The notes beneath the pieces are model-generated. The model worked only from the letters and a program-made list of their open reading frames with translations, was not told where the DNA came from and ran no database searches. A stretch of 64,000 nucleotides of DNA, taken from the NCBI RefSeq assembly GCF_004345725.1, contig NZ_SLXG01000003.1:124001-188000 (forward strand), given 5' to 3'. The translations under genes were made by a program, and so were the position numbers. This document shows positions 7,864 through 15,984 of this stretch, one piece after another. The stretch comes from Crenobacter luteus. GTDB lineage: Bacteria; Pseudomonadota; Gammaproteobacteria; Burkholderiales; Chromobacteriaceae. Numbering within the stretch: position 1 is the stretch's first letter; each line of letters begins with the position of its first letter.

Positions 7864-8463
7864 TCAGCCGAGCTTTTTCAGGTAGGCGGCCAGGCCGCTC
7901 ATCAGCATCTCGATCGAGATCGCGGTCAACACGAGGCCCATCAGCCGCTCGAGCGCGGCGATCACCTGCTCGCCGAGCAGCTTTTGCAGGCGGCCCGAGG
8001 CGAGAAAGACCGCGGTGCTGACCGCCATCGTGATCGTCAGCGCGCCGATCCACTCGGGCATGCGCGCCGGTTCGCGCGTCGACAGCAACAGCACGGTCGC
8101 CATCGCCGACGGCCCGGCGATCAGCGGCACCGCGATCGGCACGATGAAGGGCTCGGTGTGGAAGCGGGCGCCGAAGGCGCTTTCCTCGCCGGGAAAGATC
8201 ATCTTGATCGCGATCAGGAACAGGATCACGCCGCCGGCGACGCGCAACGATTCGTCGGTCAGGTGCATCAGCTCGAGGAAATGCCGGCCGAAGAACAGGA
8301 AGGCCAAGAGCACCGCGAACGCGATCAGGCATTCGCGCAGCACCACGCGACGCCGGCGCTCGGGCTTGACCTGCTTGAGCGCGGCGATGAACAGCGGAAT
8401 GTTGCCCAGGGGGTCGGTGATCAGGATCAGCAGCACGGTGGCCGACCAGAACGACGTTTCCAT
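7864..8463 (-). CDS. MarC-family inner membrane protein
   Basis: This 199-residue protein with about six membrane helices has the MarC (UPF0056) signatures LILITDPLGNIPLF near the N-terminus and IAVPLIAGPSAMATVLLL in the middle. The length and order are typical. The function of the family is not settled; the early link to multiple antibiotic resistance has not held up. It lies between an rRNA methyltransferase gene and modE on the same strand, with gaps of 58 and 38 bases, so read-through into modE is possible. Confidence 0.9.
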   Translation of the reverse strand: METSFWSATVLLILITDPLGNIPLFIAALKQVKPERRRRVVLRECLIAFAVLLAFLFFGRHFLELMHLTDESLRVAGGVILFLIAIKMIFPGEESAFGARFHTEPFIVPIAVPLIAGPSAMATVLLLSTREPARMPEWIGALTITMAVSTAVFLASGRLQKLLGEQVIAALERLMGLVLTAISIEMLMSGLAAYLKKLG

Positions 8464-8521
8464 TGCTCTTCCTCGCGTGTGCGCGGCCGGTGGACAGGCG
8501 CCCGGCGCCGTATGGCGTCGC

Positions 8522-9688
8522 TCAGCCCGCGTCGGCCGGTTTGTCCTTGCGGTTGCTGCCGGCGACCATCGGGATCGCGAACAGCCGGCATTCGAGCGCG
8601 CCGTTGTAGAGCGGCACGCGCCGCTTCGGGTTGAGGCGGATCAGCTTGGCCAACCTCAGGTCGCCGGTGAAGAAGTGCGCGGTCCAGCCGGCCCAGTACT
8701 GCTTGAGCCAGGCGCCGAGCGAAGGGTAGAGCGCGGCGAGCGCGTCCTGCTCTTCGAGGCGCACGCCGTACGGCGGGTTGGCGACCAGGATGCCGCTGGG
8801 CGCCGGCGGGCGCGCGTCGAGCGCGTCCTGCACCTTGAGCCGCACCAGGCCCTTGAGGCCGGCCTGCGCGAGGTTGCGCTCGGCGGTCTCGACCATGCGG
8901 CGGTCGCGGTCCGAGCCCCAGATCAGCAGCGGCTCCGGCTCGCGCTCCATCGCCTTGACGACCTTCTTCACCTGCTGCCACTGCGCCGCGTCGAAGTTGG
9001 CGAACGCCTCGAAGCCGAAGCGGCGCTTGCGGCCCGGCGCGCGCTGCAACGCGATGTCGGCGGCTTCGACGAGGAAGGTGCCGCTGCCGCACATCGGGTC
9101 GACCAGGGGCTGGCTGCCGTCGTAGCCGGCCAGCATCAGGATGCCGGCCGCGAGGTTCTCGCGCAGCGGCGCCTCGCCGGTTTCGCCGCGCCAGCCGCGC
9201 TTGAACAGCGGCTCGCCGCTGGTGTCGAGGTAGATCGTCGCGCTGTCGCGCGTCAGGAAGGCCTGTACGCGGATGTCCGGCGCGCGGGTGTCGACGCTCG
9301 GGCGCGCGCCGGTGGCGTCGCGGAAGCGGTCGCAGATCGCGTCCTTGATCTTCAGCGATACGAAGTCGAGGCTTTTGACCGGCGCGTTGACGCCGTCGGT
9401 CTTGATCTTGAAGGTCTGGTCGAGCGAGAACCACGCCGGCCAGTCGACCTGCTGCGCGAGCTGGTAGACGTCGCGCTCGTTCAGGTAGCGGCCGTGCGCG
9501 ACGCGCAACAGCACGCGGCTGGCGGTACGGCTTTCGAGGTTGGCGCGCATCATCGTCACGTCGTCGCCGGTGAAGCCGACGCCGCCGTCGACCGGCGCGA
9601 TGTCGCGGGCGCCGAAGCGGCGCAGTTCGTCGGCGAGCACGGGCTCGAGGCCGCGCGGGCAGGGGGCGAAAAAGTGTTGCGGTTTCAA
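8522..9688 (-). CDS. rlmL: THUMP-domain rRNA methyltransferase, RlmL N-terminal type
   Basis: This protein of about 388 residues combines an N-terminal THUMP RNA-binding domain (to about residue 160) with a class I SAM methyltransferase domain. The domain has DPMCGSGTFLVEAA for cofactor binding and the NPPYG catalytic motif of N2-guanine methylases. It corresponds to the RlmL half of E. coli RlmKL, which methylates 23S rRNA G2445; the RlmK half is absent, as in many betaproteobacteria. I use the TTG at 9686-9688 because a CGGAGG ribosome site lies 7 bases upstream; a TTG at 9706 has none. It is divergent from mutY. Confidence 0.88.
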   Translation of the reverse strand: MKPQHFFAPCPRGLEPVLADELRRFGARDIAPVDGGVGFTGDDVTMMRANLESRTASRVLLRVAHGRYLNERDVYQLAQQVDWPAWFSLDQTFKIKTDGVNAPVKSLDFVSLKIKDAICDRFRDATGARPSVDTRAPDIRVQAFLTRDSATIYLDTSGEPLFKRGWRGETGEAPLRENLAAGILMLAGYDGSQPLVDPMCGSGTFLVEAADIALQRAPGRKRRFGFEAFANFDAAQWQQVKKVVKAMEREPEPLLIWGSDRDRRMVETAERNLAQAGLKGLVRLKVQDALDARPPAPSGILVANPPYGVRLEEQDALAALYPSLGAWLKQYWAGWTAHFFTGDLRLAKLIRLNPKRRVPLYNGALECRLFAIPMVAGSNRKDKPADAG

Positions 9689-9788
9689 GCGGCATCCTCC
9701 GGGCAATCCCGTATTCTAGCCGGATTCGCCGCCTTGGTCGGCGGCGGGCTTTACGCTACCATCGCCGATTGCCCGGAATTCTGAAGCC

Positions 9789-10844
9789 ATGCTGGAAAAC
9801 GCCTTCGCCGCACGCCTGATCGCCTGGCAGCAAGAGCACGGCCGGCACGACCTGCCGTGGCAGGTCGCCGACCCGTACCGCGTGTGGCTGTCCGAGATCA
9901 TGCTGCAGCAGACGCAGGTCGCCACCGTGCTCGACTACTACGCGCGCTTTCTGGCGCGCTTTCCCGACGTGAAAACGTTGGCCGAGGCGCCGCTCGACGA
10001 CGTGCTCGCCGCCTGGAGCGGGCTCGGCTATTACAGCCGCGCGCGCAACCTGCACAAGGCGGCGCAGCGCGTGATCGACGCCTACGGCGGGGCCTTCCCG
10101 GCCTCGCGTACCGAACTGGAAACCTTGCCCGGCGTCGGCCGCTCGACCGCCGCGGCTATCGCCGCGTTCGCCTTCGGCCAACGCGAGGCCATCCTCGACG
10201 GCAACGTCAAGCGCGTGCTGACGCGCGCCTTCGGCGTCGCCGGCTTCCCGGGCGAGAAGGCGGTCGAAAAACAGTTGTGGCGCCTGGCCGAGCGGCTGCT
10301 GCCGCCAGGCGGCATCCAGGCGTACACGCAGGGCCTGATGGACCTCGGTGCGACCGTTTGCACGCGCGGCAAGCCGGCGTGCACCGTCTGCCCGATGGTC
10401 GACGGCTGCGTCGCGGCGCGCGAGGGTCGCACCGCCGAGCTGCCGACGCGCAGGCCGAAAAAGGCGGTGCCGACGCGCGACACGGTGATGCTGCTGCTGA
10501 CCTGGCGCGACCAGGTCTGGCTCGAGCGCCGGCCGCCGTCGGGCATCTGGGGCGGGCTGCTGTCGCTGCCCGAGTTTTCGACCAGCGCCGAGGCCGAACG
10601 ATGGGCCGCCACGTTCGGCGACGCCGACGTCGACGCGGCCTGGCCGGAACTCGAGCATGTTTTCACGCACTATCGTTTGATCATCACGCCGCTGCCGGCG
10701 CGCCTGACCGATGGCTCGGCCAAGGTCGCGCGCGACGGTAGCGGCGACTGGTGGCCGTTGGCCGAGGCCTGCGACGCCGGGCTGCCCGCGCCGGTCAAGC
10801 GGCTCGTGGGCCGGCTGCAAGCGCGGTCCACGGCCTCGTCCTGA
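9789..10844 (+). CDS. mutY: A/G-specific adenine glycosylase MutY
   Basis: This 351-residue base-excision repair enzyme removes adenine mispaired with 8-oxoguanine. The helix-hairpin-helix/GPD core has the catalytic Glu in SEIMLQQTQ (E36) and Asp in ILDGNV (D137). A 4Fe-4S loop with Cys spacing C-x6-C-x2-C-x5-C follows near residues 195-215, then a C-terminal NUDIX-like domain that reads the 8-oxoG strand. The gene carries two copies of the TTGGCCGAG repeat (9978 and 10758). It is 33 bases upstream of relA and probably shares its transcript. Confidence 0.97.
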   Translation: MLENAFAARLIAWQQEHGRHDLPWQVADPYRVWLSEIMLQQTQVATVLDYYARFLARFPDVKTLAEAPLDDVLAAWSGLGYYSRARNLHKAAQRVIDAYGGAFPASRTELETLPGVGRSTAAAIAAFAFGQREAILDGNVKRVLTRAFGVAGFPGEKAVEKQLWRLAERLLPPGGIQAYTQGLMDLGATVCTRGKPACTVCPMVDGCVAAREGRTAELPTRRPKKAVPTRDTVMLLLTWRDQVWLERRPPSGIWGGLLSLPEFSTSAEAERWAATFGDADVDAAWPELEHVFTHYRLIITPLPARLTDGSAKVARDGSGDWWPLAEACDAGLPAPVKRLVGRLQARSTASS

Positions 10845-10877
10845 ACCCGAACCGCCGGTCTTCCGGCCCGTAACGCT

Positions 10878-13085
10878 ATGGTTTCCGTCGTCCGATCCGT
10901 TGCCGATACCCTGGCCGACGCCGCCGATCACGGCCGTTGGCTCCAGCAGCTCTCCGCCTCGCACAACGAGTCCGAGCGCGCGCTGCTCACGCGCGCCTAC
11001 GAGGCCGCCCAGACGCTGTACGCCGGCAAGACGCTCGCGCCGACCGGCGAGGACCTGTTCGACCACGCGGTGGCCGCCGCCGCCATCGTCGCCGACCTCG
11101 ACCTGTTGCCCGACGCGATCGCCGCGACGCTGTTGTTCGCCGCGCCCGACTGCCGCGACGACTGGCAGGCCTGGCTCGCCAAGACCTTCAACCCGACCGT
11201 CGCCGTGCTGGTCGAGGGCGTCAACCGGGTGCGCACGCTGACCGAGTTCGCAAGGCTCGACAAGCTCGCCACCGCCGAGGAGCGCGCGCGCCAGGCCGAG
11301 ACGATGCGCAAGATGCTCTTGGCGATGGTCGCCGACATCCGCGTGGTGCTGATCAAGCTCGCCTGGCGCACGCAGACCATGCACTACCTGATCCACTGCG
11401 ACGAGCCGGTGCGGCTGAAGATCGCGCAGGAGACGATGGACATCTTCGCGCCGCTGGCCAACCGGCTCGGCGTCTGGCAGATCAAGTGGGAGCTCGAAGA
11501 CCTCGCCTTCCGTCACCTGCACCCGGTCGAGTACAAGAAGATCGCCAGGCTGTTGGACGAGCGGCGGCTCGAGCGCATCGACTACATCGGGCGCGTGCTC
11601 GGCGCGCTGCGCGAGGAGCTGGCGCGCGCCGGCATCAAGGGCGACGTCGCCGGCCGCCCCAAGCACATCTATTCCATCTGGAAGAAGATGCGCAAGAAGA
11701 ACCTCGACTTTTCCGAGCTCTACGACATCCGCGCCGTGCGCGTGCTGGTCGACAAGGTCGCCGACTGTTACACCGTGCTCGGCATCGTGCACAGCATCTG
11801 GCAGCCGGTGCCGGGCGAGTTCGACGACTACATCTCGCACCCCAAGGCCAACGACTACCGCAGCCTGCACACCGCGGTGATCGGCCCCGAGGACAAGGTG
11901 GTCGAGGTGCAGATCCGCACCTTCGAGATGCACGAGCACGCCGAATTCGGCGTCGCCGCGCACTGGCGCTACAAGGAAGGCGGGCGGGGGGACGCCGCCT
12001 ACGAGGAGAAGATCGCCTGGCTCAGGCAACTGCTCGACTGGCGCGAGGAAGTCGCCGACAGCAACCGCGAGGGCTTGGCCGAGGCATTCCAGACCGAGCT
12101 CTTCAGCGACACCGTCTACGTGCTGACGCCGGCGGGCAAGGTGCTGACGCTGCCGGCCGGCGCCACCGCGATCGACTTCGCCTACGCGATCCACACCGAC
12201 CTCGGCCACCGCTGCCGCGGCGCCAAGATCGAGGGGCAGATCGTACCCTTGTCGACGCCGCTGGAGAACGGCCAGCGCGTCGAGATCCTCGCCGCCAAGG
12301 AAGGCGGGCCGTCGGTCAACTGGCTGCACGAGGGCTGGGTCAAGAGTCACCGCGCGATTTCCAAGATCCGCCAGTATGTGCGTCAGCAGAACGCCGACGT
12401 GGTGCGCGAGACCGGTCGCCAGCTGTTCGACAAGGAGCTGGCGCGCCACCCCGGCGTGCAGCCCAATCTGCAGGCGCTGGCCGAGAAGCTCGGCTTTGCG
12501 CGGCTCGACGAGCTTTACGGCGCGCTCGGCCACGGCGAGCTCACCTTGCGCGCGGTGGCGCAGGCGATCGCCAGCTTCGCGCCGCCGCCGCCGGCCGACG
12601 TCGCGCCCGAGGACATCGTCCACCGCAGCCGCGGCGGCCACGACGCCGGCGGCATCCTGATCGAGGGCGTCGACAACCTGATGACGGTGCTGGCCAAGTG
12701 CTGCAAGCCGGCGCCGCCCGACGCAGTGGCGGGATTCGTCACCAAGGGGCGCGGCATCTCGATCCACCGCGCCGGCTGCACCACGCTCAAGCGGCTGTCG
12801 GCCGACGCGCCCGAACGGCTGATCGCCGCCGACTGGGGCGAGCAGAAGAACAGCGTGTTCCCGATCGACCTCGAAGTGCTGGCGCGCGACCGCAACGGCC
12901 TGTTGCGCGACATCTCCGACGTGCTGTCGCGCGACAAGCTCAACGTGATCGCGGTCAACACGCTGTCGCGCGACCTGAAGGCGCGCATGCGTTTCACCGT
13001 CGAGGTCAGGAGCGTGACCGACCTGTCGCGGGTATTGGCCCATGTGATGGAGGTCAACGGCGTGCTCGAGGTGCGGCGCGTCTGA
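10878..13085 (+). CDS. relA: GTP pyrophosphokinase RelA
   Basis: This 735-residue long RSH enzyme makes (p)ppGpp during the stringent response on stalled ribosomes. In the N-terminal HD region the usual LLHD pair is replaced (ATLLFAAPD), so hydrolase activity should be lost, as in RelA and unlike SpoT. The synthetase domain (about 230-350) has RPKHIYSIWKKM and the EFDDYI motif of RelA-type enzymes. TGS (about 405-465), a zinc-finger region with a CC pair (NLMTVLAKCCKP), and a C-terminal ACT domain complete the protein. It follows mutY closely. Confidence 0.96.
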   Translation: MVSVVRSVADTLADAADHGRWLQQLSASHNESERALLTRAYEAAQTLYAGKTLAPTGEDLFDHAVAAAAIVADLDLLPDAIAATLLFAAPDCRDDWQAWLAKTFNPTVAVLVEGVNRVRTLTEFARLDKLATAEERARQAETMRKMLLAMVADIRVVLIKLAWRTQTMHYLIHCDEPVRLKIAQETMDIFAPLANRLGVWQIKWELEDLAFRHLHPVEYKKIARLLDERRLERIDYIGRVLGALREELARAGIKGDVAGRPKHIYSIWKKMRKKNLDFSELYDIRAVRVLVDKVADCYTVLGIVHSIWQPVPGEFDDYISHPKANDYRSLHTAVIGPEDKVVEVQIRTFEMHEHAEFGVAAHWRYKEGGRGDAAYEEKIAWLRQLLDWREEVADSNREGLAEAFQTELFSDTVYVLTPAGKVLTLPAGATAIDFAYAIHTDLGHRCRGAKIEGQIVPLSTPLENGQRVEILAAKEGGPSVNWLHEGWVKSHRAISKIRQYVRQQNADVVRETGRQLFDKELARHPGVQPNLQALAEKLGFARLDELYGALGHGELTLRAVAQAIASFAPPPPADVAPEDIVHRSRGGHDAGGILIEGVDNLMTVLAKCCKPAPPDAVAGFVTKGRGISIHRAGCTTLKRLSADAPERLIAADWGEQKNSVFPIDLEVLARDRNGLLRDISDVLSRDKLNVIAVNTLSRDLKARMRFTVEVRSVTDLSRVLAHVMEVNGVLEVRRV

Positions 13086-13212
13086 AACCGGGCGGCCGCC
13101 GCAAACGCCGCGCCGGGCGGGATTGCTGCAAGTGCTTGGACTGGCAGGGAAATCCTTGCTTTATGGGGTTTTCCCGGATGTTGCGCCGCGCATACTGCAC
13201 TGCACAAAAATC

Positions 13213-13241
13213 TTGCCAAGATTATTACGCTCGCCAATAAT
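13213..13241 (+). promoter_or_regulatory. promoter of a candidate small RNA
   Basis: TTGCCA (13213-13218), exactly 17 bases, then AATAAT (13236-13241) make a good sigma70-like promoter in the relA-rplM gap. No coding frame with a ribosome site follows before the terminator at 13323. Confidence 0.6.
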
Positions 13242-13247
13242 TGGCAT

Positions 13248-13356
13248 TGCATCAGGACGTGGCACGCACCGTGTGCGTTTTGGTGTTGTCTCCTCCATCC
13301 TCCTTCCATAAGGTGGAACTTGGCGCAATCGGCCCCGTCCGGTTGCGCGTTTTTTT
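13248..13356 (+). ncRNA. candidate trans-acting small RNA, about 108 nt
   Basis: This is a self-contained transcription unit in the 384-base gap between relA and rplM, predicted from a 17-spaced promoter (13213-13241) and a strong intrinsic terminator ending at 13356. The predicted RNA has a short 5' hairpin (GCACGC, ACC loop, GTGTGC), then a single-stranded C/U-rich stretch with two CCUCC motifs, and then the terminator with a seven-U tail. The CU-rich stretch could pair with Shine-Dalgarno sequences, as in many Hfq-dependent small RNAs. It could instead be a leader/attenuator of rplM, but rplM has its own strong promoter downstream of the terminator. No known RNA family was recognised. Confidence 0.5.
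13323..13356 (+). terminator. strong intrinsic terminator upstream of rplM
   Basis: A 10-bp stem GCGCAATCGG / CCGGTTGCGC (one G-U pair) with a CCCCGT loop is followed by one G and seven T. It ends the candidate small RNA and also blocks relA read-through into rplM. Confidence 0.9.
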
Positions 13357-13406
13357 ATCCGCCGTCCGGCCTTTGTCGTCCCGGTTTTTGCTTGTCCCAC
13401 AATGGT

Positions 13407-13435
13407 TTGACAGGTCCAACCCCCTGTAATAGAAT
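13407..13435 (+). promoter_or_regulatory. rplM-rpsI promoter
   Basis: A consensus TTGACA (13407-13412), 17 bases, then TAGAAT (13430-13435) lies 34 bases before the rplM start. This is the near-ideal promoter expected for a ribosomal protein operon. Confidence 0.88.
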
Positions 13436-13469
13436 CCGGAACTTTCAAGAATTACGATGGAAGAGTTCC

Positions 13470-13898
13470 ATGAAGACCTTTTCTGCCAAGCCGCATGAGG
13501 TTAAGCGCGAGTGGTTCGTGGTCGATGCAACCGACAAGGTGCTCGGCCGTGTCGCTGCTGAAGTCGCCCGTCGTCTGCGCGGCAAGCACAAGCCGGAATT
13601 TACCCCGCACGTGGACACCGGCGACTACATCGTCGTGATCAACGCCGACAAGCTGCGCGTGACCGGTGCCAAGGCTCAGGACAAGAAATACTACCGTCAC
13701 TCGGGTTACCCGGGTGGTATCTACGAGCGCTCGTTCACCGAAATGCAGAACCAGTTCCCGGAACGCGTTCTGGAAAAAGCGGTGAAGGGCATGCTGCCGA
13801 AAGGCCCGCTCGGCTACGCCATGATCAAGAAGCTCAAGGTGTACGCCGGTGGCGAACATCCGCACGCCGCCCAGCAGCCGCAAGTGCTGGAATTCTGA
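13470..13898 (+). CDS. rplM: 50S ribosomal protein L13
   Basis: This 142-residue large-subunit protein starts [15 protein letters not shown] and carries the family stretches [30 protein letters not shown] and [12 protein letters not shown]. The length matches L13. A GATGGAAGAG-type ribosome site precedes the ATG. Codon use is more biased than in neighbouring genes (CGT and GTC/GTG preferred), as expected for a highly expressed gene. It forms the usual two-gene operon with rpsI, 16 bases apart. Confidence 0.98.
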   Translation: MKTFSAKPHEVKREWFVVDATDKVLGRVAAEVARRLRGKHKPEFTPHVDTGDYIVVINADKLRVTGAKAQDKKYYRHSGYPGGIYERSFTEMQNQFPERVLEKAVKGMLPKGPLGYAMIKKLKVYAGGEHPHAAQQPQVLEF

Positions 13899-13914
13899 TT
13901 TCTGAGGCAAGAAG

Positions 13915-14307
13915 ATGAACGGTAAATACTACTACGGCACCGGCCGCCGCAAGAGCTCCGTCGCTCGCGTGTTCATGCAGAAGGGCACCGGCCAGATCAT
14001 CGTCAACGGCAAGCCGGTCGACGAATACTTCGCCCGCGAAACCGGCCGCATGGTGATCCGCCAGCCGCTGGCGCTGACCGAAAACCTCGAGTCCTTCGAC
14101 ATCAAGGTGAACGTGGTCGGCGGCGGCGAAACCGGCCAGTCCGGCGCCATCCGTCACGGCATCACCCGCGCGCTGATCGACTACAACGCCGACCTCAAGC
14201 CGGCCCTGTCGAACGCCGGCTTCGTGACCCGCGACGCTCGTGAAGTCGAGCGTAAGAAAGTCGGTCTGCGCAAAGCCCGCCGCGCCAAGCAGTTCTCCAA
14301 GCGTTAA
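13915..14307 (+). CDS. rpsI: 30S ribosomal protein S9
   Basis: This 130-residue small-subunit protein begins [19 protein letters not shown] and ends in the basic RRAKQFSKR tail that reaches the P-site tRNA. The length and both termini match S9. A ribosome site (GAGGCAAGAAG) precedes the ATG. It is the second gene of the rplM-rpsI operon and is closed by a terminator 17 bases downstream. Confidence 0.98.
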   Translation: MNGKYYYGTGRRKSSVARVFMQKGTGQIIVNGKPVDEYFARETGRMVIRQPLALTENLESFDIKVNVVGGGETGQSGAIRHGITRALIDYNADLKPALSNAGFVTRDAREVERKKVGLRKARRAKQFSKR

Positions 14308-14324
14308 TTCGCGATGGATTCCCC

Positions 14325-14353
14325 AAAAAGCCGCCCTTCGAGGCGGCTTTTTT
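14325..14353 (+). terminator. terminator of rplM-rpsI
   Basis: A GCCGCC/GGCGGC stem extended by A-T pairs, with a CTTCGA loop, is followed by six T. Confidence 0.9.
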
Positions 14354-14426
14354 GTCGCTTGCGCGCCGCCGCCGCCGTCCTTACCATGTCGTTTTTGCGA
14401 CACGGATTTACAGGAAGGAACGTGGC

Positions 14427-15470
14427 ATGATCAAGGTCGGCATCGTGGGCGGGACCGGTTACACCGGCGTGGAGTTGTTGCGTCTTTTGGCTGGCCATCC
14501 GGACGCCGAGGTGGTCGCGGTGACGTCGCGCAAGGAAGCCGGCATGAAGGTGGCCGAGATGTTCCCGAGCCTGCGCGGCCGCGTCGACGTCGCGTTCTCG
14601 ACGCCGGAAGAGGCCAAGCTGACCGAGTGCGACGTGGTGTTCTTCGCCACCCCGCACGGCGTGGCGATGGCGCAGGCGCGCGAGTTGCTGGAGGCCGGCG
14701 TCAAGGTGATCGACCTGGCGGCCGACTTCCGTCTGAAGGATGCGGCCGAGTTCCAGAAGTGGTACGCGATGGAGCACAGCTGCACCGATCTGTTGGCCGA
14801 GGCGGTGTACGGTCTGCCCGAGGTGAACCGCGACGCGATCAAGGCCGCACGCCTGATCGGCATGGCCGGCTGCTACCCGACCTCGGTGCAACTGGGTTTG
14901 CTGCCGCTGCTCGAGGGCGGCAAGCGGCTGATCGACACCCAGACGCTGATCGCCGACTGCAAGTCGGGCGTGTCCGGCGCCGGCCGCAAGGCCGAGGTCG
15001 GCACGCTGTTGGCCGAGGCCGGCGACAACTTCAAGGCCTACGCGGTCAAGGGCCACCGCCACAGCCCCGAAATCGAGCAGGGCCTGTCGGCGATCCACGG
15101 CGCGCCGGTCAGGCTGACCTTCGTGCCGCACCTGACGCCGATGATCCGCGGCATTCACTCGACGATCTACGCGCGCATCACCCCGGAAGGCCGCGACACC
15201 GACTTCCAGGCGCTGTTCGAGGCGCGCTTCGCCGGCGAACCGTTCGTCGACGTGCTGCCGGCCGGCAGCCACCCGGAAACGCGCTCGGTGCGCGGCTCGA
15301 ACACCGCGCGCATCGCGGTGCACCGGCCGGGTAACGGCGACCTCTTGATCGTGCTGGTGGTCGAGGACAACCTCGTCAAGGGCGCGTCCGGCCAGGCGGT
15401 GCAGGTGATGAACCTGATGTTCGGCCAGCCGGAGACGGCCGGCCTCGATATCGTGCCGCTGTTGCCGTGA
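14427..15470 (+). CDS. argC: N-acetyl-gamma-glutamyl-phosphate reductase ArgC
   Basis: This 347-residue type 1 ArgC catalyses the NADPH-dependent third step of arginine synthesis from glutamate. The Rossmann motif [17 protein letters not shown] is at the N-terminus, and the catalytic Cys is in [14 protein letters not shown]. Later motifs [12 protein letters not shown] and the HRHSPEIEQ segment also fit. The ATG at 14427 follows a CAGGAAGG ribosome site. The gene contains two copies of the TTGGCCGAG word (14793 and 15009). No other arg gene is adjacent, so arginine genes are scattered, as is usual in this group. Confidence 0.97.
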   Translation: MIKVGIVGGTGYTGVELLRLLAGHPDAEVVAVTSRKEAGMKVAEMFPSLRGRVDVAFSTPEEAKLTECDVVFFATPHGVAMAQARELLEAGVKVIDLAADFRLKDAAEFQKWYAMEHSCTDLLAEAVYGLPEVNRDAIKAARLIGMAGCYPTSVQLGLLPLLEGGKRLIDTQTLIADCKSGVSGAGRKAEVGTLLAEAGDNFKAYAVKGHRHSPEIEQGLSAIHGAPVRLTFVPHLTPMIRGIHSTIYARITPEGRDTDFQALFEARFAGEPFVDVLPAGSHPETRSVRGSNTARIAVHRPGNGDLLIVLVVEDNLVKGASGQAVQVMNLMFGQPETAGLDIVPLLP

Positions 15471-15495
15471 TCTTGAACACTCGCCAGCCGACCCA

Positions 15496-15520
15496 ATATC
15501 CGACTAAAATACTAGGGTGA
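15496..15520 (+). promoter_or_regulatory. candidate IscR type 1 binding site upstream of erpA
   Basis: A 25-bp site begins ATATCCGACTAAAAT. Compared with the E. coli type 1 consensus (ATASYYGACTRWWWYAGTCRRSTAT), the left arm and centre match at 14 of 15 positions and the right arm at about 6 of 10. It contains a TAAAAT that could be a -10 element and lies 52 bases before the erpA start. E. coli erpA is controlled by IscR, so the location makes sense. Confidence 0.5.
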
Positions 15521-15571
15521 TTCCGGGCGGCGGGCGTTTCGCCCCCGCCGGATGTAATGCGAGGTAAACAC

Positions 15572-15922
15572 ATGAATGCAGCGACCGAGATGCCGTCCCC
15601 GATCAACTTTACCGACAGCGCCTGCGCCAAGGTGCGCGACCTGATTGCAGAGGAAGGCAATCCGGATCTGAAGCTGCGCGTGTTCGTCACCGGCGGTGGC
15701 TGTTCCGGCTTCCAGTACGGCTTCACCTTCGACGAGATCGTCAACGAGGACGACACGCCGATCGAGCGCGACGGCGTGACCTTCCTCGTCGATCCGATGA
15801 GCTACCAGTACCTGGTCGGCGCCGAGATCGACTACCAGGAGAGCCTCGAAGGCTCGCAGTTCGTGATCAAGAACCCGAACGCCCAGACCACCTGCGGCTG
15901 TGGTTCGTCGTTCTCGGTGTGA
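15572..15922 (+). CDS. erpA: iron-sulfur cluster insertion protein ErpA
   Basis: This 116-residue A-type carrier protein of the HesB/IscA family passes Fe-S clusters to apo-enzymes. The three conserved Cys are in [11 protein letters not shown] and the C-terminal [11 protein letters not shown]. The [15 protein letters not shown] segment is typical of ErpA. The ATG at 15572 follows a GAGGT ribosome site; an in-frame upstream ATG at 15557 lacks one. Clients in this window include the Fe-S proteins LipA, NadA, MutY and SdaA. Confidence 0.95.
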   Translation: MNAATEMPSPINFTDSACAKVRDLIAEEGNPDLKLRVFVTGGGCSGFQYGFTFDEIVNEDDTPIERDGVTFLVDPMSYQYLVGAEIDYQESLEGSQFVIKNPNAQTTCGCGSSFSV

Positions 15923-15943
15923 TCGCCGTCTGAAACGTCAAAG

Positions 15944-15971
15944 CCCGGGCCTGGCGGCCCGGGTTTTTTTT
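15944..15971 (+). terminator. terminator of erpA
   Basis: An 8-bp CCCGGGCC / GGCCCGGG stem with a TGGC loop is followed by eight T. Confidence 0.92.
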
Positions 15972-15984
15972 GTCGCGAGGTGCC

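Noticed and set aside
9756-13043. Very long open frame antisense to mutY-relA
   Set aside because: It is a high-GC shadow of two well-identified genes; its composition (Arg, Gly, His, Gln rich) and lack of a start signal are typical of antisense frames.
15925-15934. Exact copy of the Neisseria uptake sequence GCCGTCTGAA before the erpA terminator
   Set aside because: I noticed only one copy in the window, which is within reach of chance for a 10-mer; it is not paired, and the abundant word here is a different one.
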